In this document: piece by piece, positions 8,566 to 14,134 of the stretch
Layout: each line of letters opens with the position of its first letter
Position numbering within the stretch: position 1 is the stretch's first letter
NCBI GenBank assembly: GCA_023433585.1
Contig: JAEZCL010000230.1
Span: 1-14,134 of the forward strand
Length of the DNA: 14,134 nucleotides
Direction of reading: 5' to 3'
Source: Pseudomonadota bacterium
Lineage (GTDB): Bacteria > Pseudomonadota > Alphaproteobacteria > Caulobacterales > Caulobacteraceae
The notes under the pieces: generated by a model
Told to the model about the DNA's origin: nothing
The model's input: the letters and a program-made list of their open reading frames with translations, nothing else
The model's database searches: none
Made by a program: the position numbers and the translations under genes

Positions 8566-9075
8566 TTAGACCCGCAGTCGGTCAGCGCAATACGCCAATG
8601 CTTTGGTCATCCGCCACTCCACGGTTTTCAAAGGAACCTTCAGGTGATGACTGATCGCGGCGTTGGTCATACCGCGAAATCGGCTGAGGACGAAGACGTC
8701 TCGATAACGGGGAGGCATGTGGAGAATGACCTGCTTCAGCAGGACGGCCTGCGCCTGAAAGTCCACAGTCACCGCAGCAGGCATCTCGCCCACCTGGTGA
8801 CACGCGTTTCGCCGCTGCGTCCGGCGGTGATCATCGCGGATGAGATTCATCGCCACATGCAGCAGGAAGGCGCGCGGATGTCTCAGTCCGCCGGCCGCCT
8901 CAGGCGCAGCGGCGCGCAAATAGGCTTCCTGAACGATGTCCTCCGCCTGATCGGCGCCCACATGGCGGCGAATGCGCCCACGCAACCAGCTGGCGTACTG
9001 TCTGTAAAGCCGATCCAGCCCGCCGTCCTGTTCGGCTGGCGGCAGCTGAATCTCCCAGTCCTCCAGTTTCTCCAT
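8566..9075 (-). CDS. ECF (FecI-like) RNA polymerase sigma factor
   Basis: A 169-aa extracytoplasmic-function sigma factor. Region 2 spans about residues 20-86 (LDRLYRQYASWLRGRIRRHV, then AEDIVQEAYLRA and PRAFLLHVAMNLIRDDHRR), and region 4 spans about 107-165 with its helix-turn-helix (PPRYRDVFVLSRFRGMTN, ISHHLKVPLKTVEWRMTKAL). There is no extra N- or C-terminal domain. I chose the ATG at 9075 (MEKLEDWEIQ), which has GGCGGAG about 8 bases upstream and gives the usual length; the frame stays open for 64 further codons upstream, but that part is arginine- and serine-rich and not sigma-like. It heads the sigma-fecR-receptor-isopeptidase operon and is expected to drive its own operon and perhaps the lasso ABC genes when FecR is signalled. 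Confidence 0.93.
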   Translation of the reverse strand: MEKLEDWEIQLPPAEQDGGLDRLYRQYASWLRGRIRRHVGADQAEDIVQEAYLRAAAPEAAGGLRHPRAFLLHVAMNLIRDDHRRTQRRNACHQVGEMPAAVTVDFQAQAVLLKQVILHMPPRYRDVFVLSRFRGMTNAAISHHLKVPLKTVEWRMTKALAYCADRLRV

Positions 9076-9237
9076 GCCGTGCTCCGCCCGAGAACCCAAG
9101 GGCGATCGCGTGCTGGTGCAGCGATTTTGGAATCGTCCTATCGCGAACGGCGGCACCGTCCGCCACGGAGTGGACGGACGCGTCATCAGAAGACGGGCGC
9201 TGGAGGACCAGCGGCCGAAGCCAGGGTATCGCACACA

Positions 9238-9344
9238 GGGGATTCCAAGCCCCTGTCGGCTATTCACCGACGCAGCCAGCCTGACTCAAACGGAATCGCG
9301 GCGCAAGAGTCGGGGCGGGGAGGGGGTCGGGCGTTGGAATCCCC
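9238..9344. promoter_or_regulatory. Outward-facing pair of 11-base elements TTGGAATCCCC
   Basis: TTGGAATCCCC occurs on the minus strand at 9248-9238, facing the sigma operon, and on the plus strand at 9334-9344, facing the HTH regulator, 85 bases apart. The core TTGGAATC recurs on the plus strand at 9127-9134, and GGAATC again at 9292-9297. GGAAT resembles the -35 core used by several ECF sigma factors. The element could therefore mark divergent promoters of the local sigma factor or an operator. The repeats are direct observation; their role is inferred. Confidence 0.45.
9312..9331 (+). other. G-quadruplex motif
   Basis: Four guanine runs of 4, 4, 5 and 3 bases are separated by loops of 1, 1 and 2 bases on the plus strand. 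This fits the canonical quadruplex pattern with very short loops, which are the most stable kind. It lies between the two TTGGAATCCCC elements' outer ends, so it could influence one or both divergent promoters. Function is unknown. Confidence 0.5.
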
Positions 9345-9548
9345 GGCGATAGCGGGGCCCGCTGCTTCAGAGCAAATCGCCGCCTCGCCCAAGGGCCCCC
9401 GGCTCTCGACGCGCCCCTATGTCACGGCGCCCGACTTCATCTACCTAAGACGTCGGCTGATGGCGGGCAACCGCAGCGCCGTCTGCGGGCGACCAATGAA
9501 AATATGGCGCGAAGACGCCGGTTTTCCTGGCTTGAGACGGGAAGCGGT

Positions 9549-9580
9549 CATCCTCCTAATCCCCGTGATAAAGGAGGATG
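9549..9580 (+). promoter_or_regulatory. Hairpin sequestering the Shine-Dalgarno of the HTH regulator
   Basis: CATCCTCCT (9549-9557) and AGGAGGATG (9572-9580) form a perfect 9-bp stem with a 14-base loop. The right arm contains the near-perfect Shine-Dalgarno AAGGAGG, 5 bases before the ATG at 9583. When folded, the leader would block initiation, so the gene is probably under translational control by RNA, protein, temperature or coupling. Confidence 0.55.
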
Positions 9581-9582
9581 CA

Positions 9583-9816
9583 ATGACCGATGCCTTTGAA
9601 GTCGGTGCTTCGGCTAGACGATTGAGTGCGAGGGAAGTGGAATGCCTGTGTTGGGCCGGACGGGGCAAGAGCTCGACCGACATCGGCGTGATTCTCGGCC
9701 TGTCAGGGCGGACGGTGGATAGCTATCTGGCCAAGGCGTGCGCGAAGCTCGGCGTGCGAACAAGAATCGAGGCGGTGGCCCTGGCTGTGGAGCGAGGCCT
9801 GCTCGCGGTCGAATAA
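9583..9816 (+). CDS. Small LuxR-type helix-turn-helix regulator
   Basis: A 77-aa protein that is almost entirely a GerE/LuxR C-terminal DNA-binding domain (residues about 14-75). The features are LSAREVECLCWAGRGKSS, then the turn and recognition helix ILGLSGRTVDSYLAKACAKL, then GVRTRIEAVALAVERGLL. There is no autoinducer-binding or receiver domain, so it is a single-domain regulator that would need another way of being controlled. The ATG at 9583 has an excellent Shine-Dalgarno, which is buried in a hairpin. It diverges from the lasso sigma operon and shares its intergenic region, so it could regulate that operon; this is inference. Confidence 0.85.
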   Translation: MTDAFEVGASARRLSAREVECLCWAGRGKSSTDIGVILGLSGRTVDSYLAKACAKLGVRTRIEAVALAVERGLLAVE

Positions 9817-9879
9817 GAGGGAGGCTCCCGACCATGATGGGCGTGAGAATGCGTTCGTTGCGTGTGCTAGCGTCGCCCT

Positions 9880-10062
9880 ATGTCGCCCTTGGATCCCCCG
9901 CCGCTTTTTCCCATGACCATTCATCGATCGCTCCTGCCGGGCATCGAGCGCGGTTCGGTGTTCGTCCTGGGCGACGACGAGTTGTTGGTGGCGGACGACC
10001 CCGTGCTGGATGGCGACGTTTGGCGTTTCATGGCGAGGCGCAATCACAGGCCTGACGCCTGA
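9880..10062 (+). CDS. Small hypothetical protein (doubtful)
   Basis: A 60-aa frame starting at ATG 9880; a second ATG at 9913 would give 49 aa. Its C-terminal part (GSVFVLGDDELLVADDPV, then WRFMARRNH) looks protein-like, with alternating hydrophobic and acidic residues and GC-rich third positions. No Shine-Dalgarno precedes either ATG. The ATG at 9834, which does have a GGGAGG site, opens a different, arginine-rich frame that looks like a shadow. No family is recognised. It sits between the HTH regulator and the recombinase-like gene. Confidence 0.35.
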   Translation: MSPLDPPPLFPMTIHRSLLPGIERGSVFVLGDDELLVADDPVLDGDVWRFMARRNHRPDA

Positions 10063-10134
10063 TGATGTTGTGATGACGACCGGGCGAAGCACGAACGGTC
10101 CACAGAATTAAAGGCGGGCGCATTCAGGGGTCGG

Positions 10135-12066
10135 GTGCCGTTGAGACGTCTTGGTCGGGCCGCGCTGATTGCGGCTGTGATTGCAGGATGTCTCGTGCCC
10201 GTTTCAGTTTTGAAGGATTCCGACCGCCGCAAAACCGGGCGGCGACCTACGCCCGTGGTGGTTCACCCCGAGCCGCTCTGGGCGGCGGAGGTCGATACGC
10301 CCAGCTTCGCTGAGGCCCTGGACATGCAGATGTCGCGACACGGCGACACTGCCTATCGGCTCCACAAAGCTGTGGCTTTCGCCGGAGGATTGACCGACCG
10401 AACGACGCTCGTCGCCTGGCGGCGCGGCCGCAAGGCGCCGCAGACGCCCGCCAGTCTCAAGGTGCTGAGCATCATCGAGGAGCGGTATCGGTTGCCCGCT
10501 GGGTATTTCCTGGGACGGCTCAATCAGCCGCGAGCCATGTCCAGGGCGCGCCTGGTCGGTGTTCCCGAGGCGGAGGCTCGTCGGCTCGCATGGCATCTGC
10601 CCGATGATTTCAATGATCGCTGCGCTGCTGAGCGCGAAGAGATTCTCCAATGGGTGCGCAGCACCATGCTTGGCGGGAGTACGGCTTATCGCCGTTTCCA
10701 GGCTGCGGCGGCCAAGCAGCGTTACGGGCTGCGGTTTACATCGGACGCTGCCCAGCCTCTCAGAGCGCCGGCGCCGCTGGTCGAGGAGGTGACCAATCTC
10801 ATTGAGTTCAAATCCGCGACCCTGACCGCGCTCGGCTTTGAGCGTTCCGGCGTTTGGGGCGAGAAGACGGCCGCCCAGCGCGAAGAACATCTGTCTCTGA
10901 TGTTCGGCGCCCTGGCCGCTTCACCGGGCGGCGAGGTGAAGGGGGCCGGCGCGCGACTGGAGGATCTTACGCTGGGTCTGCTGGTCTGTCCGTCGGTCTG
11001 GGACTGGTACATCCGATGGCGGGAGCAGCGACGCGGCTTTTTCACCGGGTGGGAAATGGACATGCTGCTGCTCGGCGCCGCATTCGCCCGCCCCAAGGTG
11101 GGCTGGCTGCGTCAGAACAGCTGGCTGGCGGATCGGCTCAGACTTCTGCCGGGTCTGCTCGAGCACGATGAGATCGTGAGCATCAGGGCCGACTGGGACG
11201 GCGCCTGTGACAGGGTCCGCCGCCATGTGCTGGCGCGGGCCAAGGAGGTCCAACGCGTGAAGCGAGTCCATCGCGATCCGTTTGAACCTCTTCTTCCGGT
11301 GCTGGAGGCCGCCAGTCCCCTGGGGGAATACCGGAAGATCGCCGACGAAATTCTCAAGCGCATGCCGGATGAACGTCGCCATCCCCTCGCGGCGGCCGAA
11401 GCGGTTAGGGCCTGGCTCATGGTGCGGTTCGGCCTTCATCTGGGTCTGCGGCAGAAGAACCTGCGGCAGCTTCTGCTGAGACGTAGGCACGACCCGCACA
11501 CGCCGGAACGCGATCTGGAGCGAATCCGGCGGGGGGAACTGCGCTGGTCAGAGAAGGATGGGGGATGGGAAGTGTTCATTCCGTGCGCCGCCTTCAAGAA
11601 CGCGCAGTCAGCTTACTTTTCGAAACGCCCTTTCCGCCTCCTGTTGCCGGACTTGGGCGGCCTCTATGATACGCTGGACGCCTATATCGAACGGCACCGC
11701 CGCCGCCTTCTGAAAGGTGCGTCGGACCCGGAGACGGTGTTCGTAAAGACCGTCAAACGGACTACGAAGAACCCGGCGTATGATGAGAGCACGTTCTACG
11801 AGGCGTGGCGGCTGATCATCCAGCGATATGGCGTCTACAATCCTTATACGGGGCGCGGCGCCATAGCGGGTCTGCTGCCGCACGGACCCCACAGCATCCG
11901 CGATGTCCTGGCGACTCACGTTCTGAAAACCACGGGATCCTATGAACAGGCCAGCTACGCCATCCAGGATACGCCAGAGACCGTGGCTGCGCACTACGGT
12001 CGCTTTCTGCCTCAGGATAAAGCGGAGCTCGCCGCAAAGGTGCTGAACAGGGTCTGGGATGACTGA
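10135..12066 (+). CDS. XRE-type HTH fused to tyrosine recombinase-like domain
   Basis: A 643-aa protein counted from GTG 10135. An XRE-like HTH lies at about residues 57-125 (TTLVAWRRGRKAPQTPASLK, then IIEERYRLPAGYF), followed by a long helical middle and a C-terminal tyrosine-recombinase fold. Candidate catalytic residues are Arg439 (HLGLRQKNLRQL), His586 and Arg589 (PHSIRDVLATH), and Tyr621 (AAHYGRF). The residue nine before the Tyr, His or Trp in most members, appears to be Asp612. It may be a DNA-rearranging enzyme or a recombinase turned DNA-binding regulator. The start is uncertain: the first 35 residues include a hydrophobic stretch odd for a DNA-binding protein, and GTG codons near 10255-10258 would remove it. 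No att sites or partner mobile genes are evident. Confidence 0.75.
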   Translation: MPLRRLGRAALIAAVIAGCLVPVSVLKDSDRRKTGRRPTPVVVHPEPLWAAEVDTPSFAEALDMQMSRHGDTAYRLHKAVAFAGGLTDRTTLVAWRRGRKAPQTPASLKVLSIIEERYRLPAGYFLGRLNQPRAMSRARLVGVPEAEARRLAWHLPDDFNDRCAAEREEILQWVRSTMLGGSTAYRRFQAAAAKQRYGLRFTSDAAQPLRAPAPLVEEVTNLIEFKSATLTALGFERSGVWGEKTAAQREEHLSLMFGALAASPGGEVKGAGARLEDLTLGLLVCPSVWDWYIRWREQRRGFFTGWEMDMLLLGAAFARPKVGWLRQNSWLADRLRLLPGLLEHDEIVSIRADWDGACDRVRRHVLARAKEVQRVKRVHRDPFEPLLPVLEAASPLGEYRKIADEILKRMPDERRHPLAAAEAVRAWLMVRFGLHLGLRQKNLRQLLLRRRHDPHTPERDLERIRRGELRWSEKDGGWEVFIPCAAFKNAQSAYFSKRPFRLLLPDLGGLYDTLDAYIERHRRRLLKGASDPETVFVKTVKRTTKNPAYDESTFYEAWRLIIQRYGVYNPYTGRGAIAGLLPHGPHSIRDVLATHVLKTTGSYEQASYAIQDTPETVAAHYGRFLPQDKAELAAKVLNRVWDD

Positions 12067-12080
12067 GGCGCGGGCGAGCG

Positions 12081-12099
12081 TCTCCACATTCAGTGGAGA
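12081..12099 (+). terminator. Hairpin downstream of the recombinase-like gene
   Basis: TCTCCAC (12081-12087) and GTGGAGA (12093-12099) form a perfect 7-bp stem with a 5-base loop, 14 bases after the stop. No T-run follows, so it is not a textbook intrinsic terminator. A second small stem (CCGTA/TACGG at 12144-12157) follows. The 140 bases from 12067 to 12206 hold no gene start that I can support. Confidence 0.35.
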
Positions 12100-12181
12100 A
12101 TCGAACTCGAATGACTGCGGCAGGCATAGCCGAAGCCTCTCGACCGTAGGTTTACGGAACCTTGGACAGTAGGTCTGCCGA

Positions 12182-12365
12182 CTAAAGTGGCCGAAGTCGA
12201 ACCACCTTGGGATCGTCGAGAGACGGCTCCGGTTCAGGGAAACTTGAGCCGGTAATCAACTCCAGCATTGAGGGGGTCAGGCCTATCTCACGACCGACTT
12301 GCGCCGCGCCGCCTGCGATTACGCCGTCCAGAGCTGCGAGCGCGGAGGGGAGAAGTTGGCGCGGA
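12182..12365 (-). pseudogene. 3' fragment of an unidentified minus-strand gene
   Basis: Read on the minus strand, this stretch encodes about 57 residues that look like a genuine C-terminus: SALAALDGVIAGGAAQVG, then GLTPSMLELITG, ending DDPKVVRLRPL and TAG. Further upstream the same frame becomes low-quality antisense of the diiron-enzyme gene. The natural reading is that the rest of this gene has been lost and its end now abuts the truncated gene to the right. No family is recognised. The open frame formally continues to 12532, but I do not believe that part is coding. Confidence 0.4.
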
Positions 12366-12371
12366 CCCGGG

Positions 12372-13004
12372 GAAAGCGACCCTCTATTTCCCTGGCTGGC
12401 GGAAGAAGCGGACTTTGAGCAGATGCGGTGGTTCCTGTTGCAGGAAGTCGCCGGAGAAGCGGGCTTCGACGACCTGGTCGCCATGGCGCAGGTGAAGATG
12501 CCCACCCGTCCAAAATTGGAGCTCGCCCGCAACTATTGGGACGAGATGGGGCGCGGCAATGAAGGCGGCATGCACGGGCCGATGCTGGACAAGCTGGCTC
12601 AGTCCCTGGATTTGCATCCCCAGATCGAGGAGACCGTGTGGCCATCTCTGGCGCTCGGCAACCTGCTGGTGGCGTTTTCGACTAACCGGCAATTTGCGTA
12701 TCACGCCCTCGGCGCCCTGGGCGCGGTGGAACTGACGGCGCCCTGGCGAGCCACGCATGTGGCGGCGGGCTTGAAGCGTCTGGGCATTGGCGCCGAGCGC
12801 AAATATTACGCCCTTCATGCGACCCTGGACGTCGAGCATTCCAAGGCTTGGAACGAAGAAGTGCTCGAACCCCTCGCCCGCGAACGCCCCGAGGTCGTGA
12901 GCTCCATGGCCGAAGGCGCGGTCATGCGGCTGCTGGCGGGTCAGCAGTGTTTTCATGCTTACCGTGAACACCTGTGGCGGGCCAAAGAGCGTCTCGCCGG
13001 CTGA
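12372..13004 (+). pseudogene. N-terminally truncated iron-containing redox enzyme (haem-oxygenase-like diiron family)
   Basis: From about 12372 the + strand frame matches my memory of the 'iron-containing redox enzyme' (Haem_oxygenas_2-like) proteins. The features are FPWLAEEADFEQMRWFLLQE, then VAGEAGFDDL, NYWDEMGRG, MHGPML, and a late helix with YYALHATLDVEHSKAWNEE. Likely metal ligands (the Glu of QEVAGE, the Glu of WDEMGRG, the His of MHGPML and the H-D-H set of ALHATLDVEH) are all kept. About 55 residues of the frame before this (TTG 12207 onward) are Ser/Arg/Pro-rich and antisense to a plausible gene end, so the native N-terminus seems lost. The first internal ATG is 12423. It may be a pseudogene or a shortened but translated protein; the open frame has no other damage. 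Confidence 0.55.
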
Positions 13005-13016
13005 GCTGGGACTGAT

Positions 13017-13202
13017 ATGGCTGAACACCCGCCAACACTCGAGAGGTCACAGCAAGACGCACTGGCCGCACTGCGACGAGCGGCAATCGACGGCGCCGGC
13101 GCGTCGGTCGTCGCTGCTTGCCGGACCGTTCTCGCTCTCACCGATCTGCGGGAGGTAATCCTGCATCCCGAGTACGAGGCGTCTCTCGCATGGCGTTGCT
13201 AG
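13017..13202 (+). CDS. Small hypothetical protein downstream of the diiron enzyme
   Basis: A 61-aa, alanine-rich, probably helical protein (MAEHPPTLERSQQDALAALR onward, ending YEASLAWRC). The ATG lies 12 bases after the diiron-enzyme stop, with a weak GCTGGG upstream, so it may be translated from the same message. No family is recognised. It ends only 4 bases before the stop of the convergent minus-strand gene. Confidence 0.5.
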   Translation: MAEHPPTLERSQQDALAALRRAAIDGAGASVVAACRTVLALTDLREVILHPEYEASLAWRC

Positions 13203-13206
13203 ATGA

Positions 13207-13614
13207 CTATCCGAAAATCACCGGGGCCCCGTCGCGATCATAGGCGGAGAAACGGCCGAAGTCGCCGGTGCGGACGGCCTCCACCATGCGCTGCAGCGCC
13301 TCCTCGACCTGGGCCGGGTCCGGCGCCCCGCCATTTGCTCCGGCCAGGGCGGCGGCGAACATGATGGTCCACTGGGGACCGGACTTGCGGGCTTCGTCGG
13401 AGAGATCGGAGAAATCGGAAAGATCATCCGGAGCCTTGTCCACGCACATCATCGGGACGAGGGCGCCGCCCTGGCCGGCGAGAAACCGTTCGCGCTGCGT
13501 CGGCGTGGCGTCCGTCGGCAGTTCGGCCGTTGCGAAGACGAAGAGGAGGCGGTGCGGCTGTGGCTGGTCGAGCGCGGCGGCGAGAAGCTGTTGGAAATGA
13601 GAATCGCGGGTCAT
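13207..13614 (-). CDS. Conserved hypothetical protein (family often labelled 'ribonucleotide reductase subunit alpha')
   Basis: A 135-aa protein with LLFVFATAELPTDATPTQRE, then FLAGQGGALVPMMCVDKAP, WTIMFAAALAG, and a C-terminus ending AYDRDGAPVIFG. I recall small proteins of this pattern being widely annotated as 'ribonucleotide reductase subunit alpha'. It is far shorter than a real class I alpha chain and shows no radical-site or effector-binding motifs, so the name is probably a propagated error. The ATG at 13614 has AAGGA 9 bases upstream. A tandem 9-base repeat in the gene encodes a run of (L/F)SD units. Confidence 0.8.
   Translation of the reverse strand: MTRDSHFQQLLAAALDQPQPHRLLFVFATAELPTDATPTQRERFLAGQGGALVPMMCVDKAPDDLSDFSDLSDEARKSGPQWTIMFAAALAGANGGAPDPAQVEEALQRMVEAVRTGDFGRFSAYDRDGAPVIFG
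13398..13424 (-). repeat. Tandem 9-base repeat inside the 135-aa gene
   Basis: Three imperfect 9-base copies (CGGAGAGAT, CGGAGAAAT, CGGAAAGAT on the + strand) lie back to back and in frame. They encode the acidic stretch DLSDFSDLSD. Such a repeat can gain or lose 3-residue units by slippage without a frameshift. Confidence 0.6.
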
Positions 13615-13627
13615 TGATCGAGTCCTT

Positions 13628-13644
13628 CCATGATCGCGTCATGG
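13628..13644 (-). promoter_or_regulatory. Hairpin just upstream of the 135-aa gene's Shine-Dalgarno
   Basis: CCATGA and TCATGG form a perfect 6-bp stem with a 5-base loop immediately upstream of the AAGGA site. It lies in the 115-base gap after the small membrane-protein gene. It could be a weak processing or attenuation structure, or chance. Confidence 0.2.
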
Positions 13645-13729
13645 CGTTTCCAAAACCGTCGAAGGGACGCCTTTCCGGCGGCGGTTCATACACCGTTTCG
13701 AGGTGCGCGGCAGGCGCCGGGAAGCGACG

Positions 13730-13948
13730 TCAGCCGAAGATCAGGAACAGGGTGATCGCCACCAGCACCGCCGTCGTCACCGCCCAGATCATCGGCCACA
13801 CGGCCGTGCCGGCCTTCTTTACCGAAATCGTCTCCATGGGCGTGCTGCCGTTGTTGGCGTCTGCGTAGTCGGGGTCGGCCGCCTGCTTCAGATCGGGGTT
13901 CAGGTTTTTTGGCTCGGGGGGCGAACCCTGGGGGGCGGTGTCGGTCAT
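13730..13948 (-). CDS. Small tail-anchored membrane protein, hypothetical
   Basis: A 72-aa protein with a polar, proline- and aspartate-rich N-terminal part and a single C-terminal membrane segment (about residues 49-71, VWPMIWAVTTAVLVAITLFL). It ends two residues after the membrane segment, so the N-terminus is probably cytoplasmic with a tail anchor. The ATG at 13948 shares its A with the upstream gene's TGA (TGATG) and has GGAG upstream, showing translational coupling. A longer frame from 13993 would overlap that gene and is not preferred. No function is recognised. Confidence 0.7.
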   Translation of the reverse strand: MTDTAPQGSPPEPKNLNPDLKQAADPDYADANNGSTPMETISVKKAGTAVWPMIWAVTTAVLVAITLFLIFG

Positions 13949-14134
13949 CAGGCTTTCTCCAGCGGTTCGTCCACGGGCGTGGCCAGACGCCATCGGACCA
14001 TTTCCTGCAGGCAGGCCAGGCCCGGATCGCCGCCGCCTTGCAGGCGACCGGTCAGGCGGGTCCAGGCCGCTGCGTCGGCGTGACGGTCGAAATCGACCAG
14101 GGCGGCGCGAGCGAAGGCGGCGGGCGTCTCGCCA
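13948..14134 (-). CDS. C-terminal part of a hypothetical protein, cut by the right edge
   Basis: On the minus strand a frame open to the right edge encodes about 61 residues ending DEPLEKA and TGA. Readable parts include AAFARAALVDFDRHADAAAW, LQGGGDPGLACLQEMVRW and RLATPVDEPLEKA. Composition and codon use look coding, and the TGATG overlap with the next gene supports a real stop. The start and family are outside view. Confidence 0.65.
   Translation of the reverse strand, partial: GETPAAFARAALVDFDRHADAAAWTRLTGRLQGGGDPGLACLQEMVRWRLATPVDEPLEKA

Larger units (their letters stand above)
9076..9582. other. 507-base divergent intergenic region
   Basis: No convincing gene is seen between the sigma gene (-) and the HTH regulator (+). 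It must hold the promoter of the sigma operon and probably that of the regulator. It contains three copies of TTGGAATC, two strong hairpins side by side (ACAGGGG/CCCCTGT at 9235-9256; GTCGG/CCGAC at 9255-9271), a G-quadruplex motif, a CCCCG/CGGGG hairpin (9341-9357) and an RBS hairpin at its right end. An in-frame ATG at 9496 would extend the regulator by 29 residues but has no Shine-Dalgarno. I could not assign a -35/-10 pair with confidence. Confidence 0.6.

Noticed and set aside
9076..9267. 64-codon N-terminal extension of the sigma factor
   Set aside because: Serine/arginine-rich and unlike a sigma factor. The ATG at 9075 has a Shine-Dalgarno and gives the normal length.
9235..9271. A tRNA-like arrangement of two hairpins
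   Set aside because: No acceptor stem, no conserved T-loop sequence and no CCA-side pairing could be found.
8515..9582. Upstream extension of the HTH regulator frame (433 codons in all)
   Set aside because: It runs antisense through fecR and the sigma gene and through the hairpin-rich intergenic region. The Shine-Dalgarno fixes the start at 9583.
1..14134. CRISPR arrays, insertion sequences, rRNA or tRNA genes
   Set aside because: No regularly spaced repeats, no transposase-like proteins with terminal repeats, and no conserved RNA gene segments seen by eye.

Overview
The window is GC-rich and reads as an alphaproteobacterial chromosome segment. A Caulobacterales member, possibly Brevundimonas-like, is my best guess from GC bias, protein style and cluster type; it rests on recognition, not a database search.

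Left part (1-9075): most of a proteobacterial lasso-peptide locus of the isopeptidase-containing type. On the + strand are the 3' part of the leader peptidase B gene (cut by the window edge) and the complete cyclase C gene. The precursor A gene and the start of B must lie to the left. On the - strand, read from right to left, is a compact operon: FecI-like ECF sigma factor, FecR-like membrane anti-sigma/transducer, TonB-dependent receptor with an N-terminal STN signalling domain, and a secreted S9-type lasso-peptide isopeptidase. The two operons converge so closely that their stop codons overlap (CTAA at 2142-2145). The expected logic is that B and C make a threaded peptide, the receptor recognises and imports a ligand (presumably this peptide), the STN-FecR-sigma relay reports its presence, and the isopeptidase linearises it. 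No ABC exporter (D) gene is seen.

Middle (9076-10134): a 507-base intergenic region with outward-facing copies of an 11-base element, several hairpins and a strong G-quadruplex motif. Then comes a small LuxR-type HTH regulator whose Shine-Dalgarno lies in a perfect 9-bp hairpin, and a doubtful small ORF.

Right part (10135-14134): a large protein joining an XRE-like HTH to a tyrosine-recombinase domain. Next is an apparent rearrangement scar, where a 3' fragment of an unidentified minus-strand gene meets an N-terminally truncated haem-oxygenase-like diiron enzyme gene. Then come a small + strand hypothetical gene and a minus-strand group of small conserved hypotheticals: a partial gene at the right edge, a tail-anchored membrane protein, and a protein of the family often labelled 'ribonucleotide reductase subunit alpha'.

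The most interesting unexplained structure is in the FecR-TonB receptor gap. Two perfect inverted repeats (8 and 10 bp) are interleaved A-B-A'-B', and B' is the receptor gene's Shine-Dalgarno. This is the layout of a pseudoknot or an on/off translational switch.
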